A stretch of DNA of 41,093 bases, taken from the NCBI GenBank assembly GCA_001595885.1, contig LSSH01000085.1:1-41093 (forward strand), in the 5' to 3' direction. Made by a program: the position numbers and the translations under genes. Position 1 is the stretch's first letter, and each line of letters starts with the position of its first letter. This stretch comes from Candidatus Proteinoplasmatales archaeon SG8-5. GTDB lineage: Archaea > Thermoplasmatota > Thermoplasmata > SG8-5. The notes beneath the pieces were generated by a model, which saw nothing but the letters and a program-made list of their open reading frames with translations, searched no databases and had not been told where the DNA came from. Shown here one piece after another: positions 15,581 to 23,115 of the stretch.

Positions 15581-16480
15581 TCAAAAGAGGGAGAGTATCT
15601 CATTGCCGAACTGCTCGGCCTTGGTCTCTCCGATGCCGTAGATGGACTGCAGGTCCTCTACCGATGCTGGGTCCTTGCTTGCTAGTTCCCTCAGTGTCCG
15701 GTTCTGAAGCACGAAATACTTGGGCTTGCCCATCTCCTCCGACTTCTTGTCCCTCCACTCCTGCAGCAGGCCCTTGCGCCTCTCGACCTCCTCGATCTCC
15801 AGGTTGGACTCGACCTCCACTGGGAGGTCGTCACCGCCGGCCAGGACGTCCAGGCCCTTGCTCGTGATGACGAGCACCGGGAACTCGGATTCCTCCGCGT
15901 AGGCGATGTAGTTCTCCTCGATGAGCCAGTCTATGAGCGCGAGCACCTCCTTCATGGATGCGCCCTTGGCTACGCCGTACTGGCCCAGCTTGCCGATGTT
16001 TATGGTCAAGACCTTCTTCGACACGGAGCCCGTTAACACGCGGGCTATTGTGGTGCGACCGTAGGTCCCGCCCATGTCGAACACGCATTTCAACACAGAG
16101 AGCGCTAGGCTTGAGGTCTCGGTCTCGGCGGGAACGCCCTGCAGGGCGATGACCTCCGTGAAGGCCATTGTCAGCTGCTGTCCGTTCTCGGTAGTGGCGA
16201 ACACCTCGATGTCCGCGTCCACGACGTTGCGGGCGAGGCTGATCTCCGCCCCGCTGTCTATGTAGCATATCGGGCGGACGCCAGCGCACAGGTTGTGCAC
16301 GACAACCGCGCCGTCGGGCCTGGCGGTCATCAGGACCTTTCCGTCGAATTCCTTCGTAACGGCCTCGTTGACGTACGTGCCCCGGCACTGGCCGACCACG
16401 ATGATGGTCTGGAGGTTGGTCATTTCGTTCGTTTGGCTTTGCATATCGTTTGTTTCGTTTTGGTTCATTTTTTCAACCAT
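15581..16480 (-). CDS. NucS N-terminal-like + RQC + HRDC fusion protein
   Basis: About 299 residues from ATG 16480. The frame is open to an ATG at 16540, but that added stretch is the two-hairpin leader, so 16480 or the internal ATG at 16423 (MTNLQT) is likelier. Residues about 25-115 resemble the DNA-binding/dimerisation domain of the NucS/EndoMS mismatch nuclease (GKVLMTARPDGAVVVHN). About 125-215 read as an RQC-type winged helix (GRTTIARVLTGSVSKKVLT). The C-terminal 65 residues are HRDC-like (RTLRELASKDPASVEDL, GIGETKAEQFGNEI). Neither a RecQ helicase core nor the NucS catalytic domain is present, so it probably binds branched or mismatched DNA without cutting it. Domain calls are from sequence pattern and need profile checks. 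Confidence 0.65.
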   Translation of the reverse strand: MVEKMNQNETNDMQSQTNEMTNLQTIIVVGQCRGTYVNEAVTKEFDGKVLMTARPDGAVVVHNLCAGVRPICYIDSGAEISLARNVVDADIEVFATTENGQQLTMAFTEVIALQGVPAETETSSLALSVLKCVFDMGGTYGRTTIARVLTGSVSKKVLTINIGKLGQYGVAKGASMKEVLALIDWLIEENYIAYAEESEFPVLVITSKGLDVLAGGDDLPVEVESNLEIEEVERRKGLLQEWRDKKSEEMGKPKYFVLQNRTLRELASKDPASVEDLQSIYGIGETKAEQFGNEILSLF

Positions 16481-16482
16481 CC

Positions 16483-16536
16483 TGCCTTCTTCGGAAGGCA
16501 ACGGCTTCGGGCATTCGGGTGTATGCCCCGAATGCC
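16483..16536 (-). promoter_or_regulatory. Two tandem hairpins in the leader of the NucS-N/RQC/HRDC gene
   Basis: Hairpin 1: TGCCTTC (16483-16489) with GAAGGCA (16494-16500) around a 4-nt loop (TTCG on plus, CGAA on minus), sitting just before ATG 16480 and including the ribosome-site-like GAAGGCAGG. Hairpin 2: a 10-bp stem, GGCATTCGGG (16510-16519) with CCCGAATGCC (16527-16536), loop 7 nt. With a minus-strand TATA near 16571-16579 (start about 16550), both would lie in the 5' leader and could control translation. Confidence 0.55.
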
Positions 16537-16613
16537 TCACTACGAAGCAATTGTAACAATGTTAGGTTAGTATTTATTAACCATATAGTACTCTTAACGT
16601 ACAAGTAACAAAG

Positions 16614-16622
16614 TTATATATG
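16614..16622 (+). promoter_or_regulatory. TATA box for hypE (leaderless)
   Basis: TTATATATG about 25 bp upstream of the hypE ATG at 16642 predicts a transcript starting at or near the A of the start codon. No ribosome site precedes it. A minus-strand TATA (TAATAAATA, 16571-16579) serves the divergent gene in the same 160-bp gap. Confidence 0.55.
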
Positions 16623-16641
16623 CGAAGCCTTTCAGCGACCA

Positions 16642-17736
16642 ATGGCGCGCACCAACGTAACACAGGAGACACGGGACCGAGGCTCCTCCAAGGCACGCAT
16701 CAACATGACGCACGGGGCCGGGGGCGAGGCCATGCAGAAATTGCTGGCCGAGGTCATCCTATCCCGGCTTGAAGACAACAGGCCAGAGATTGGCCTTAAA
16801 GAGCTGGACGACTCCGGCGTCATGGACGACATCGTTCTCACCATGGACGGTCATACGGTGAACCCGCTGTTCTATCCTGGCGGAGACATAGGGAAGCTGG
16901 CCGTCTGTGGCACGATAAACGACATCTGCGCGATGGGCGCGGAGCCGGTCGCCCTCGCCCTCGGCCTTATCATGGAGGACGGCCTAGAGATGGACGATAT
17001 CTCAAGAATCATGGAGAGCATCGGCCTGACCTGTAAGGAATCGGGTGTACCCGTCATCACCGGAGATACGAAGGTTGTAGAGAAAGGCGCAATCGACAAG
17101 TTAATGGTAACAACCTCAGGCATAGGAAGGATGGGCGGGTGCCTGAAGAAAAACAACTCAGTTTTGCAGGAAAGAACAAGCCGCCAGCAGAAGTGGCTCC
17201 AGGACTGCAATCTCAAAGTCGGGGACGACGTCATCGTCACCGGCAGCCTCGGCGACCACGGCATCTCACTCATGAGCTTCAGGGAAGGTTATGGGTTCGA
17301 AACGACCCTGCAAAGTGACAACGCGCCGCTGAACAAGCTGATGGCCGAAGCCCTGAGCATCGGCGGCATCGTCTCGGCAAAGGATCCCACCAGGGGAGGT
17401 CTGGCCAACTCGCTGAACGAGTGGTCGTCCAAGTCCGGCGTGGGCATCCTCGTGAAGGAGGACGAATTGCCCATCAACCAGCAGGTGAGGAGCGCGTCAG
17501 AGCTCCTCGGAATCGACCCGCTCGAGGTGGGCAACGAGGGCAAGATGGTCATCGGCGTCATTCCTGAGATGACGGAGGAGGTCCTCGCAATAATTCGGCA
17601 GAACGAACACGGAAGGGACGCCAGGGTCATCGGCAAGGCCACTGATGAGGTGAAGCGCGTCGTGCTGGAGACCGTTGTCGGGGGCAAGAGGATCATCGAG
17701 GCACCGGTCGGGGACCCGGTGCCGAGGATTTGTTAG
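16642..17736 (+). CDS. hypE: Hydrogenase maturation factor HypE
   Basis: 364 residues. HypE dehydrates the thiocarboxamide on its own C-terminal Cys to a thiocyanate, the CN ligand precursor for the [NiFe] active site. The signatures are present: INMTHGAGGEAMQKLL at the start of the PurM-like fold, LDDSGVMDDIVLTMDGHTV, PGGDIGKLAVCGTINDICAMGA, GDTKVVEKG, and the essential C-terminal PRIC with a terminal Cys. It is separated from the rest of the hyp genes, on the plus strand and convergent with hypD (3 bp between stops), and should need its own promoter. Full length and intact. Confidence 0.95.
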   Translation: MARTNVTQETRDRGSSKARINMTHGAGGEAMQKLLAEVILSRLEDNRPEIGLKELDDSGVMDDIVLTMDGHTVNPLFYPGGDIGKLAVCGTINDICAMGAEPVALALGLIMEDGLEMDDISRIMESIGLTCKESGVPVITGDTKVVEKGAIDKLMVTTSGIGRMGGCLKKNNSVLQERTSRQQKWLQDCNLKVGDDVIVTGSLGDHGISLMSFREGYGFETTLQSDNAPLNKLMAEALSIGGIVSAKDPTRGGLANSLNEWSSKSGVGILVKEDELPINQQVRSASELLGIDPLEVGNEGKMVIGVIPEMTEEVLAIIRQNEHGRDARVIGKATDEVKRVVLETVVGGKRIIEAPVGDPVPRIC

Positions 17737-17739
17737 GTT

Positions 17740-18816
17740 TTATTGACGCTGATATTTGAATGCAATAGTGCACCCGCCCTCGTGGCTAACCATGCAGGGG
17801 CCTACCGGGCTCGAGGGGGTGCAGGCCTTGGCGAATAGTGGACAATCCGTCGGCTCCAGTTCTCCCCGGAGCACGTCGCCGCACTTGCATCCGGGCGGCT
17901 CCTCGAACTCCTTCTGCCAGACCGGTTCCAGTATGTCCCTGTATCGTAGACGGGCGTCCAATTGCTCGTATTCATTTCTGATTTTGAGGCCGGTGCCAGG
18001 CAGCACCGGGAAGCCGCGCCATTTCACGTCGCAGGGTTCGAAGACCCTCCTCATCGCTTCCTGGGCTTTCAGGTTGCCCTCGTATGTGACGGCACGCTCG
18101 TACGCGTTGTCCACCTTGGCCTCGCCGTTCTTTATCTGGTGGGCCACCATGTAGATGCCCATGAGGAAGTCGAGGGGCTCGAATCCGGCCACAACCTGCG
18201 GGATACCGTGATCCTTGGACAAGAATTCGTACATCTTCCAGCCTGTGATGACGCTCACATGCCCGGGCTCGATGAGGCCGTTCAGCTCGACCTTCCCTGA
18301 CTCGACAAGGATGCGGAGTGCGTTGGGAATCGTGCGGTGACAGCTGAGCACCGAGAAATTCCCTGGGGGTTGTGCCAGCAGGACAGCGGCAGTGCTGGGG
18401 GCCGTGGTCTCGAAGCCCACTGCGATGAACACAACCTCTTTATCGGTTTGGTCGGCCAGTTCCACGGCATCGGCAATGCTGTAAACGAGCCGGACGTCAG
18501 CGCCCTCGGACTTCGCCGTGAGGAGCGAGCCGGTCTCGCTGGGCACCTTGAGGAGGTCACCGAATATTGCCACCGTCTTACCTGCCCTGGCAAGTGCGAG
18601 AGCCTCTTCTATCTCCTTGGGGGTGGTAACGCAGACCGGGCAGCCCGGTCCCTGGCGCACGTTGACCCCGACGTCTTCTAGCATCTCCTGGAGACCATAG
18701 CGGACGAGTGTGTCCTGGTGGGTGCCGCACACGTGCATGAGCTTGATGTTCAGGTCCATGGAACGCAGTTTGTCAATGATCTTGGCGGCCATCTCCCTGT
18801 CGCGAAACTCGAACAT
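17740..18816 (-). CDS. hypD: Hydrogenase maturation factor HypD
   Basis: 358 residues from the ATG at 18816; a GTG at 18819 would add one Met. HypD is the iron-sulfur scaffold on which the Fe(CN)2CO unit is built with HypC. The conserved HVCGTHQDT (Cys in CGTH), QGPGCPVCVTT (Cys pair), GFETTAPSTA, and the four C-terminal cysteines (CKCGDVLRG and following) are present. The start overlaps the hypA stop (TGATG), implying translational coupling. Last gene of the minus-strand hyp operon, converging with hypE. Full length and intact. Confidence 0.95.
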   Translation of the reverse strand: MFEFRDREMAAKIIDKLRSMDLNIKLMHVCGTHQDTLVRYGLQEMLEDVGVNVRQGPGCPVCVTTPKEIEEALALARAGKTVAIFGDLLKVPSETGSLLTAKSEGADVRLVYSIADAVELADQTDKEVVFIAVGFETTAPSTAAVLLAQPPGNFSVLSCHRTIPNALRILVESGKVELNGLIEPGHVSVITGWKMYEFLSKDHGIPQVVAGFEPLDFLMGIYMVAHQIKNGEAKVDNAYERAVTYEGNLKAQEAMRRVFEPCDVKWRGFPVLPGTGLKIRNEYEQLDARLRYRDILEPVWQKEFEEPPGCKCGDVLRGELEPTDCPLFAKACTPSSPVGPCMVSHEGGCTIAFKYQRQ

Positions 18817-19202
18817 CACTCATCCTCCAGGTCCAGGACCAGGTTCCTGACGACGCATTCCTTTCCGTGAAGCACGTCTATCGGGCCGTTGCATTCGGGG
18901 CATGAGAACTGCGGTATAGCGATGTGGTACTCTTCGGTCTCCCCAGCCTTCATGGCGCCCTCGTAATCGCATCTCCGGCATTTCACCTTTGCCTGGATCG
19001 GTATAATGGTCAGGGCGTCGTCCTTGATGTCCGGCTCGTTTTCCACGAGGGCTCTGAAGCCGAATCGGAGCGCATCGTGCGAGAGGAAGCTTAGCTCGCC
19101 CACTTCGAGGACTATCTCCTTGACGAAGTTGAGGTTGTCGTGCTTGCCCATCTCACCTTTCACAAGTTCGACTATCGATGAGATCACAGAGAATTCGTGC
19201 AC
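18816..19202 (-). CDS. hypA: Hydrogenase nickel incorporation protein HypA
   Basis: 128 residues. HypA delivers nickel with HypB. The N-terminal MHE (His2, a nickel ligand), VGELSFLSHDALRFGF core and zinc site (CRRCDY and CPECNG, two C-x2-C pairs) are all present. The start is GTG at 19202, whose G is the last base of the hypC TAG, a one-base overlap (TAGTG). The stop overlaps the hypD ATG. No anomaly apart from the chained overlaps. Confidence 0.95.
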   Translation of the reverse strand: MHEFSVISSIVELVKGEMGKHDNLNFVKEIVLEVGELSFLSHDALRFGFRALVENEPDIKDDALTIIPIQAKVKCRRCDYEGAMKAGETEEYHIAIPQFSCPECNGPIDVLHGKECVVRNLVLDLEDE

Positions 19203-19426
19203 TATGCGTCCTCCATCTCAAGCATCTCCTCCCACACCGCGAGCGTTTGCTTGGCATCGGCCTCGCTCATCACCTTGATGGCAAAGCCAGCGTGGACGAG
19301 AACGTAATCGCCGAGATTCACGTCAACCATTGAGACGTTCGCCTTGTTGACGACCCCTTCCCCGTACTCCACGTTGGCGACGTCGCCATTGATCTCGATG
19401 ATCTTACCGGGTATTGCCAGACAGAT
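19202..19426 (-). CDS. hypC: Hydrogenase assembly chaperone HypC with an apparent AUC start
   Basis: Beginning directly after the hypF TAA, the minus strand codes for a complete 74-residue HypC: CLAIPGKIIEINGDVANV, then VNLGDYVLVHAGFAIKVM and the C-terminal helix EADAKQTLAVWEEML. HypC chaperones the large subunit and carries Fe(CN)2CO through its N-terminal Cys2. Cys2 is encoded (TGT 19423-19421), but the codon before it is ATC (19426-19424), preceded by TAA; no ATG, GTG or TTG lies upstream in frame, and the first internal Met is residue 33. So initiation must be at AUC, or the sequence has a one-base difference from ATG. The stop TAG overlaps hypA. Noncanonical initiation would be unusual; sequence error is the main alternative. 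Confidence 0.85.
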   Translation of the reverse strand: MCLAIPGKIIEINGDVANVEYGEGVVNKANVSMVDVNLGDYVLVHAGFAIKVMSEADAKQTLAVWEEMLEMEDA

Positions 19427-21586
19427 TTAACCGCCCCCTACCAGTTGCCCGAAACTTATTCCTCCGTCACCGTTGGGCACGCGCCTGTGGGTTATGAGCT
19501 TTGCCCCTCTTTCCTTCAATTTCCTCTCCAATATGCTGGTTATCACCAGGTTGTAGGACACGCCGCCGGTGAACCCGAGTGCTTGGCTCGGTTCAGCCGC
19601 TTCGACCAGTCCTTCGAACAATGCCTCGACAAAGCTTCTGGAGAGGTCGCAGGCTCTCTGGTTATCAGGTTTCTCACCAGGTGCGGTGTGTTCATACAGC
19701 TGGCCGAACAGCGCTGGTGTGTCCACAACACCCCCGTCGACTTCGGCATTGAACCTGTATTCATTGCGGCCTCTTCGGAGGAATGACTCGAGCTTCATTG
19801 CCGGTTCGCCGTCGTATGTCATGCTCTCGCAGACTCCGAGCCAGCAGGCCAGGGCATCGAGCACCCGGCCGCAGCTGCTCGTGTGCACGCTCTTTTCCAT
19901 CATCAAGGCCAGCACTTGCTCCTCCTGGCCCGTGAAGTACGGTTGGTCTACATCAAGCTGCTGGGTAACGGCGAATACGAGGCGTCTGGGGTCCTCAACA
20001 GCCTTGTCACCCCCCAGTAACGGGAAGTATTTAAGGTGGCCCAGGCGCCGCCACTGGTCCCTGTTCACCTCTATGGCCTCGCCGCCCCATATCATACCGT
20101 CCGTTCCGTAGCCGGTGCCGTCGCAGGACAGGACCTTGAGGTCGTCCATTCCGTGCTCGCCGGCCAACGAGAAGGCGTGGGCCGCGTGATGCTGGACCTC
20201 TGCCATGGGAATGCCCATCTCCTCGGCCATCCGCTTGCCCAGGCTGCGGCTCGAATACCTTGGATGCATGTCCACGAGCACCGCGTCGGGTTTGGTGATA
20301 CCGTAGAGCTTCATCAGGTGCCTTACAGAGCCTTCAAGGAACTCGGTGGTCTCATAGATGTTGACGTCCCCGATGTGCTGGGTGGCAATGGCCTTGCCGG
20401 CGATGGATATGGCGCCGGCATTGTTCATGTCCGCGCCCAGGGCGATGAGCGTCCTGTCGTGGGGAACTGGCAGAGGATCAGGAACGTATCCGCGGGATTT
20501 GCGTATGAAGAATTGGGAGCCGTTGTGCGGGATGACCACAGAATCGTCGGTGCGGTTGATTATCTCACGGTTGTGGACAAGATAGCAGTCCACGCTGAGG
20601 TCCAGGGCGCCCTCGTCGGTGATGACCATGGGCTCTCCCGGGACGTTGCCGGACGTCATTATCAGGGCGTCGTGGTCCAGCTCCCCAAAGAGCATGTGCT
20701 GCAGAGCGTTGTAGGGCAGGTAAAGACCGACCTTGTCGAGCCCCGGGGCGACCGCGTCCTGCCAATCATCCCCGGACTTGTCCAGTAACACGATCGGCCT
20801 GGCAGGAGAGGTCAAAAGTCTCTCCTCCTCGAATGAGACCTTTGCGTATTTCCTTGCCGCCTCCACGTCTGATACAATAACTGCCAGGGGTTTCTGCGGG
20901 CGGCCATACCGCTTTCTCAATTCGTCCGAGTATGAGGGTAATGAAACGATGTGAATCCCGCCCCAACTCTTTATTGCACCTATCGAGCCGCGCTCTATCA
21001 TTGCGGCGAAGTCCTTGATTGGTGTATTGGTCTCAGAACCATGTAGAGAATAGTTGGGTCCGCATTTGGGGCAAGAAACGGTCTGTGCATGGAAGCGGCG
21101 GTCCATCGGTTCCGTGTACTCGGAATCGCACCCCGCGCACAGCTGGAAGGGCTCCATGGACGTCTTCGCCCTGTCGTAGGGCACGTCGGAGATGACGGAA
21201 AACCTGGCTCCGCAATTGGTGCAGTTGATGAAGGGGAATGAATAACGCCGGTCGCCGGGAACGACCAGTTCTTTCAGGCAATCGTCGCAGATGGCCGCGT
21301 CCGGCGGTATGGGGGAGAGACGCTGGCCGGCACCGCTTTGGATGATCCGGAAGTCATCGGCATCGGTATCTTCCGAAAAGACGTCAAAGCCGTCTATCCT
21401 GGCAAGCGGGGGCAAGGCCTTGGTCAGGGCCTCCATGAATTCTTTGTCGTGACCGTCAAGGCATATCTCCACATCGGAACCCGTGTTCTTGACATGGCCC
21501 TTCAGGCCCATATTCCTGGCGACCCTGTAAACGGTCGGGCGGAAGCCCACTCCCTGTACGACCCCCCTGATTACTATCCTGACCAT
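19427..21586 (-). CDS. hypF: Carbamoyltransferase HypF
   Basis: 719 residues. HypF makes the carbamoyl group that becomes the cyanide ligands. Domains in order: acylphosphatase-like (about 1-90, VVQGVGFRPTVYRVARNMGLKGHV), two zinc-finger C4 motifs (CDDC...CTNC about 105-130 and CAGC...CPKC about 155-185), YrdC/Sua5-like ATP-carbamoylation domain (about 195-370), and the Kae1-like carbamoyltransferase domain (about 385-719) with HHAAHAFSLAGEH and SCDGTGYGTDG. Length and order are typical and no key motif is missing. It begins 8 bp after the hypB stop, and its TAA directly abuts the AUC of hypC. Confidence 0.95.
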   Translation of the reverse strand: MVRIVIRGVVQGVGFRPTVYRVARNMGLKGHVKNTGSDVEICLDGHDKEFMEALTKALPPLARIDGFDVFSEDTDADDFRIIQSGAGQRLSPIPPDAAICDDCLKELVVPGDRRYSFPFINCTNCGARFSVISDVPYDRAKTSMEPFQLCAGCDSEYTEPMDRRFHAQTVSCPKCGPNYSLHGSETNTPIKDFAAMIERGSIGAIKSWGGIHIVSLPSYSDELRKRYGRPQKPLAVIVSDVEAARKYAKVSFEEERLLTSPARPIVLLDKSGDDWQDAVAPGLDKVGLYLPYNALQHMLFGELDHDALIMTSGNVPGEPMVITDEGALDLSVDCYLVHNREIINRTDDSVVIPHNGSQFFIRKSRGYVPDPLPVPHDRTLIALGADMNNAGAISIAGKAIATQHIGDVNIYETTEFLEGSVRHLMKLYGITKPDAVLVDMHPRYSSRSLGKRMAEEMGIPMAEVQHHAAHAFSLAGEHGMDDLKVLSCDGTGYGTDGMIWGGEAIEVNRDQWRRLGHLKYFPLLGGDKAVEDPRRLVFAVTQQLDVDQPYFTGQEEQVLALMMEKSVHTSSCGRVLDALACWLGVCESMTYDGEPAMKLESFLRRGRNEYRFNAEVDGGVVDTPALFGQLYEHTAPGEKPDNQRACDLSRSFVEALFEGLVEAAEPSQALGFTGGVSYNLVITSILERKLKERGAKLITHRRVPNGDGGISFGQLVGGG

Positions 21587-21594
21587 GTACGACC

Positions 21595-22248
21595 TCAGAT
21601 CAAACCTAACTTCTGCAACAGGACGTCCAGGCCCTCGCCCGTCCTCGCGTCGGTGAAGACCACGGGAACGTGCGGATTTATCTCGCCCGCATCCCTCTCC
21701 AAAACGGCCGGGTCAACGCCCATGGCCTCTGCCAACGATATCTTGTTGACCACGATGATGTCTGACGTCCCCATCAATATCGGATGTTTCCTGACCATGT
21801 CGTCGCCCTCCGTGACCGAGACCACCGTGATACGCATGTCGCTGCCCAGCGGGAAATCGGCAGGGCAAACGAGGTTGCCCACGTTCTCTATGAAGAGCAC
21901 ATCGAGACCGGCCAGGTCGAGCTTTTCGAGCGCGTGGTCGACAAGGTGAGCGTCCAGATGGCACTCCTTGCCGGTGTTCACGTTGATGACCGGGATGCCG
22001 TGCCCGCTGAACCTCCGATAATCGTCGTCGCCGGCCACGTCGCCGGCAATAACACCGCATTTCACACCCTTCTCCTTCAGGATGTCAATGAGGCCTTCGA
22101 TAATGAGGGTCTTGCCCGAACCGATGGCTCCCTGGATGTCAAAGCATTTGACGCCGTGCGAGCGCAGGTGCTTGTGATTGTCCTCTGCCAGCTTCCTGTT
22201 CGCTGCGAGTATGTCAGTGCCCAGCTCAACGTCCTGCACAAGATGCAT
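21595..22248 (-). CDS. hypB: Hydrogenase nickel incorporation GTPase HypB
   Basis: 217 residues. A SIMIBI-class GTPase that powers nickel insertion with HypA. P-loop GAIGSGKT, the switch region GDVAGDDDYRRF, metal-binding GKECHLDAH (Cys and His), ENVGNLVCP (Walker B region and Cys) and NKISLAEAM (guanine recognition) are present. The His-rich N-terminus seen in some HypB proteins is absent, so nickel storage is unlikely. The gap upstream (22249-22286) has GTTAAATAC near 22277, about 25-30 bp before the ATG, so hypB may have its own leaderless promoter while the upstream hydrogenase genes may also read through. Confidence 0.95.
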   Translation of the reverse strand: MHLVQDVELGTDILAANRKLAEDNHKHLRSHGVKCFDIQGAIGSGKTLIIEGLIDILKEKGVKCGVIAGDVAGDDDYRRFSGHGIPVINVNTGKECHLDAHLVDHALEKLDLAGLDVLFIENVGNLVCPADFPLGSDMRITVVSVTEGDDMVRKHPILMGTSDIIVVNKISLAEAMGVDPAVLERDAGEINPHVPVVFTDARTGEGLDVLLQKLGLI

Positions 22249-22286
22249 GCTATCGAAAATGCAACCCCTGGCACGTATTTAACGTT

Positions 22287-22769
22287 TTACCCGTGCTCCA
22301 GTCCTTCGAACAACGAGACTAGCTCAGCCGCTGCCTTCCTCACAGGAGGCGAAAGGCCGTCGCCCGGCTCCGTTGATACGGGCCTGATTCCGATCACGAG
22401 AACCTTGCAGGAGCACCTGTCAATCAGCCTCTGGACGACGTGTCTGAGGGGCAGGTAATGGGTGTGGAAGCACACCTCGTCTATCGCCTCAAGTGGCACC
22501 GCGTCAATGGAACCCGCCTCACCCTCGATCATGGCCGCGTCCACTATGACAACGTGACTCGGTTGGATGGACGATATCTTCCCTGTGAAATTCTCCGGTT
22601 GGGTGCCCGCATTGAACACCGTGAACTTGGAGGAATCGGCCAGTGCGTCGGCGATGTGTGGGCCGACGCCGTCGTCACCGTTGAGCTCGTTGCCTATGCC
22701 TATCAGAACTGGATTGCTCATCCGGGCGGTTTCTTTACCAAGAAGTTCCGCAATCCCGCCGATGCTCAC
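22287..22769 (-). CDS. Hydrogenase maturation endopeptidase (HycI/HyaD family)
   Basis: About 160 residues from GTG 22769. The GTG overlaps the ferredoxin TGA by 4 bases (GTGA); a later ATG at 22721 (MSNPVLIGIG) is a possible shorter start. The core is IGIGNELNGDDGVGPHIAD (Asp nickel ligand in NGDDG), VVIVDAAMIEG (second Asp) and a His at FHTHYLPL. The family cleaves the C-terminal tail of the large subunit after nickel insertion. The large subunit here has an uncleaved 33-residue tail after DPCMGCMDR, so the substrate is plausibly 23116-24297. Co-transcribed with the hydrogenase genes. Confidence 0.85.
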   Translation of the reverse strand: MSIGGIAELLGKETARMSNPVLIGIGNELNGDDGVGPHIADALADSSKFTVFNAGTQPENFTGKISSIQPSHVVIVDAAMIEGEAGSIDAVPLEAIDEVCFHTHYLPLRHVVQRLIDRCSCKVLVIGIRPVSTEPGDGLSPPVRKAAAELVSLFEGLEHG

Positions 22770-23107
22770 TCTACGATCACTTCTCCGCGGTTGAGATGGG
22801 CGAGTTCGTACTCTTCGGTCATCTCTATCGCGTCCTTGGGGCAGGACTCCTCGCACTGCCCGCAGAACGTGCACTTGTCCATGTCAAAGATAGGCCGTTT
22901 CTTGTCGTCCTTCTCTATCATGATGCAGGCCGCGCTTACGCAATCCTTCGCGCACATGCCGCAGCCGATGCACTTGTCCAAATGGAACTTGATCTTGCCC
23001 CGGAACCCTGGCGGCACCTCAAGCTTCTCGAAGGGGTACAGTACTGTAACTGGCTTCTTGCTAATCCGTCCAAGCAGAGTCGGTATCATCACACCTGTCG
23101 TCTTCAT
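22766..23107 (-). CDS. 2[4Fe-4S] ferredoxin subunit of the group 4 hydrogenase (EchF/NuoI-like)
   Basis: 113 residues with two complete cluster motifs, CIGCGMCAKDC and CTFCGQCEESCPKD, in the order and spacing of NuoI/EchF-type proteins, and an N-terminal 35-residue extension (TLLGRISKKPVTVLYPFEKLE). It should carry electrons between soluble ferredoxin and the small subunit. It overlaps the endopeptidase start and lies 8 bp downstream of the large subunit. No membrane segment is visible. Confidence 0.9.
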   Translation of the reverse strand: MKTTGVMIPTLLGRISKKPVTVLYPFEKLEVPPGFRGKIKFHLDKCIGCGMCAKDCVSAACIMIEKDDKKRPIFDMDKCTFCGQCEESCPKDAIEMTEEYELAHLNRGEVIVE

Positions 23108-23115
23108 GTTATCAC

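Noticed and set aside
15831..16388. Arg-rich minus-strand frame inside the NucS-N/RQC/HRDC gene
   Set aside because: Overlaps it in a different frame, Arg/His/Gly-rich, no motif.
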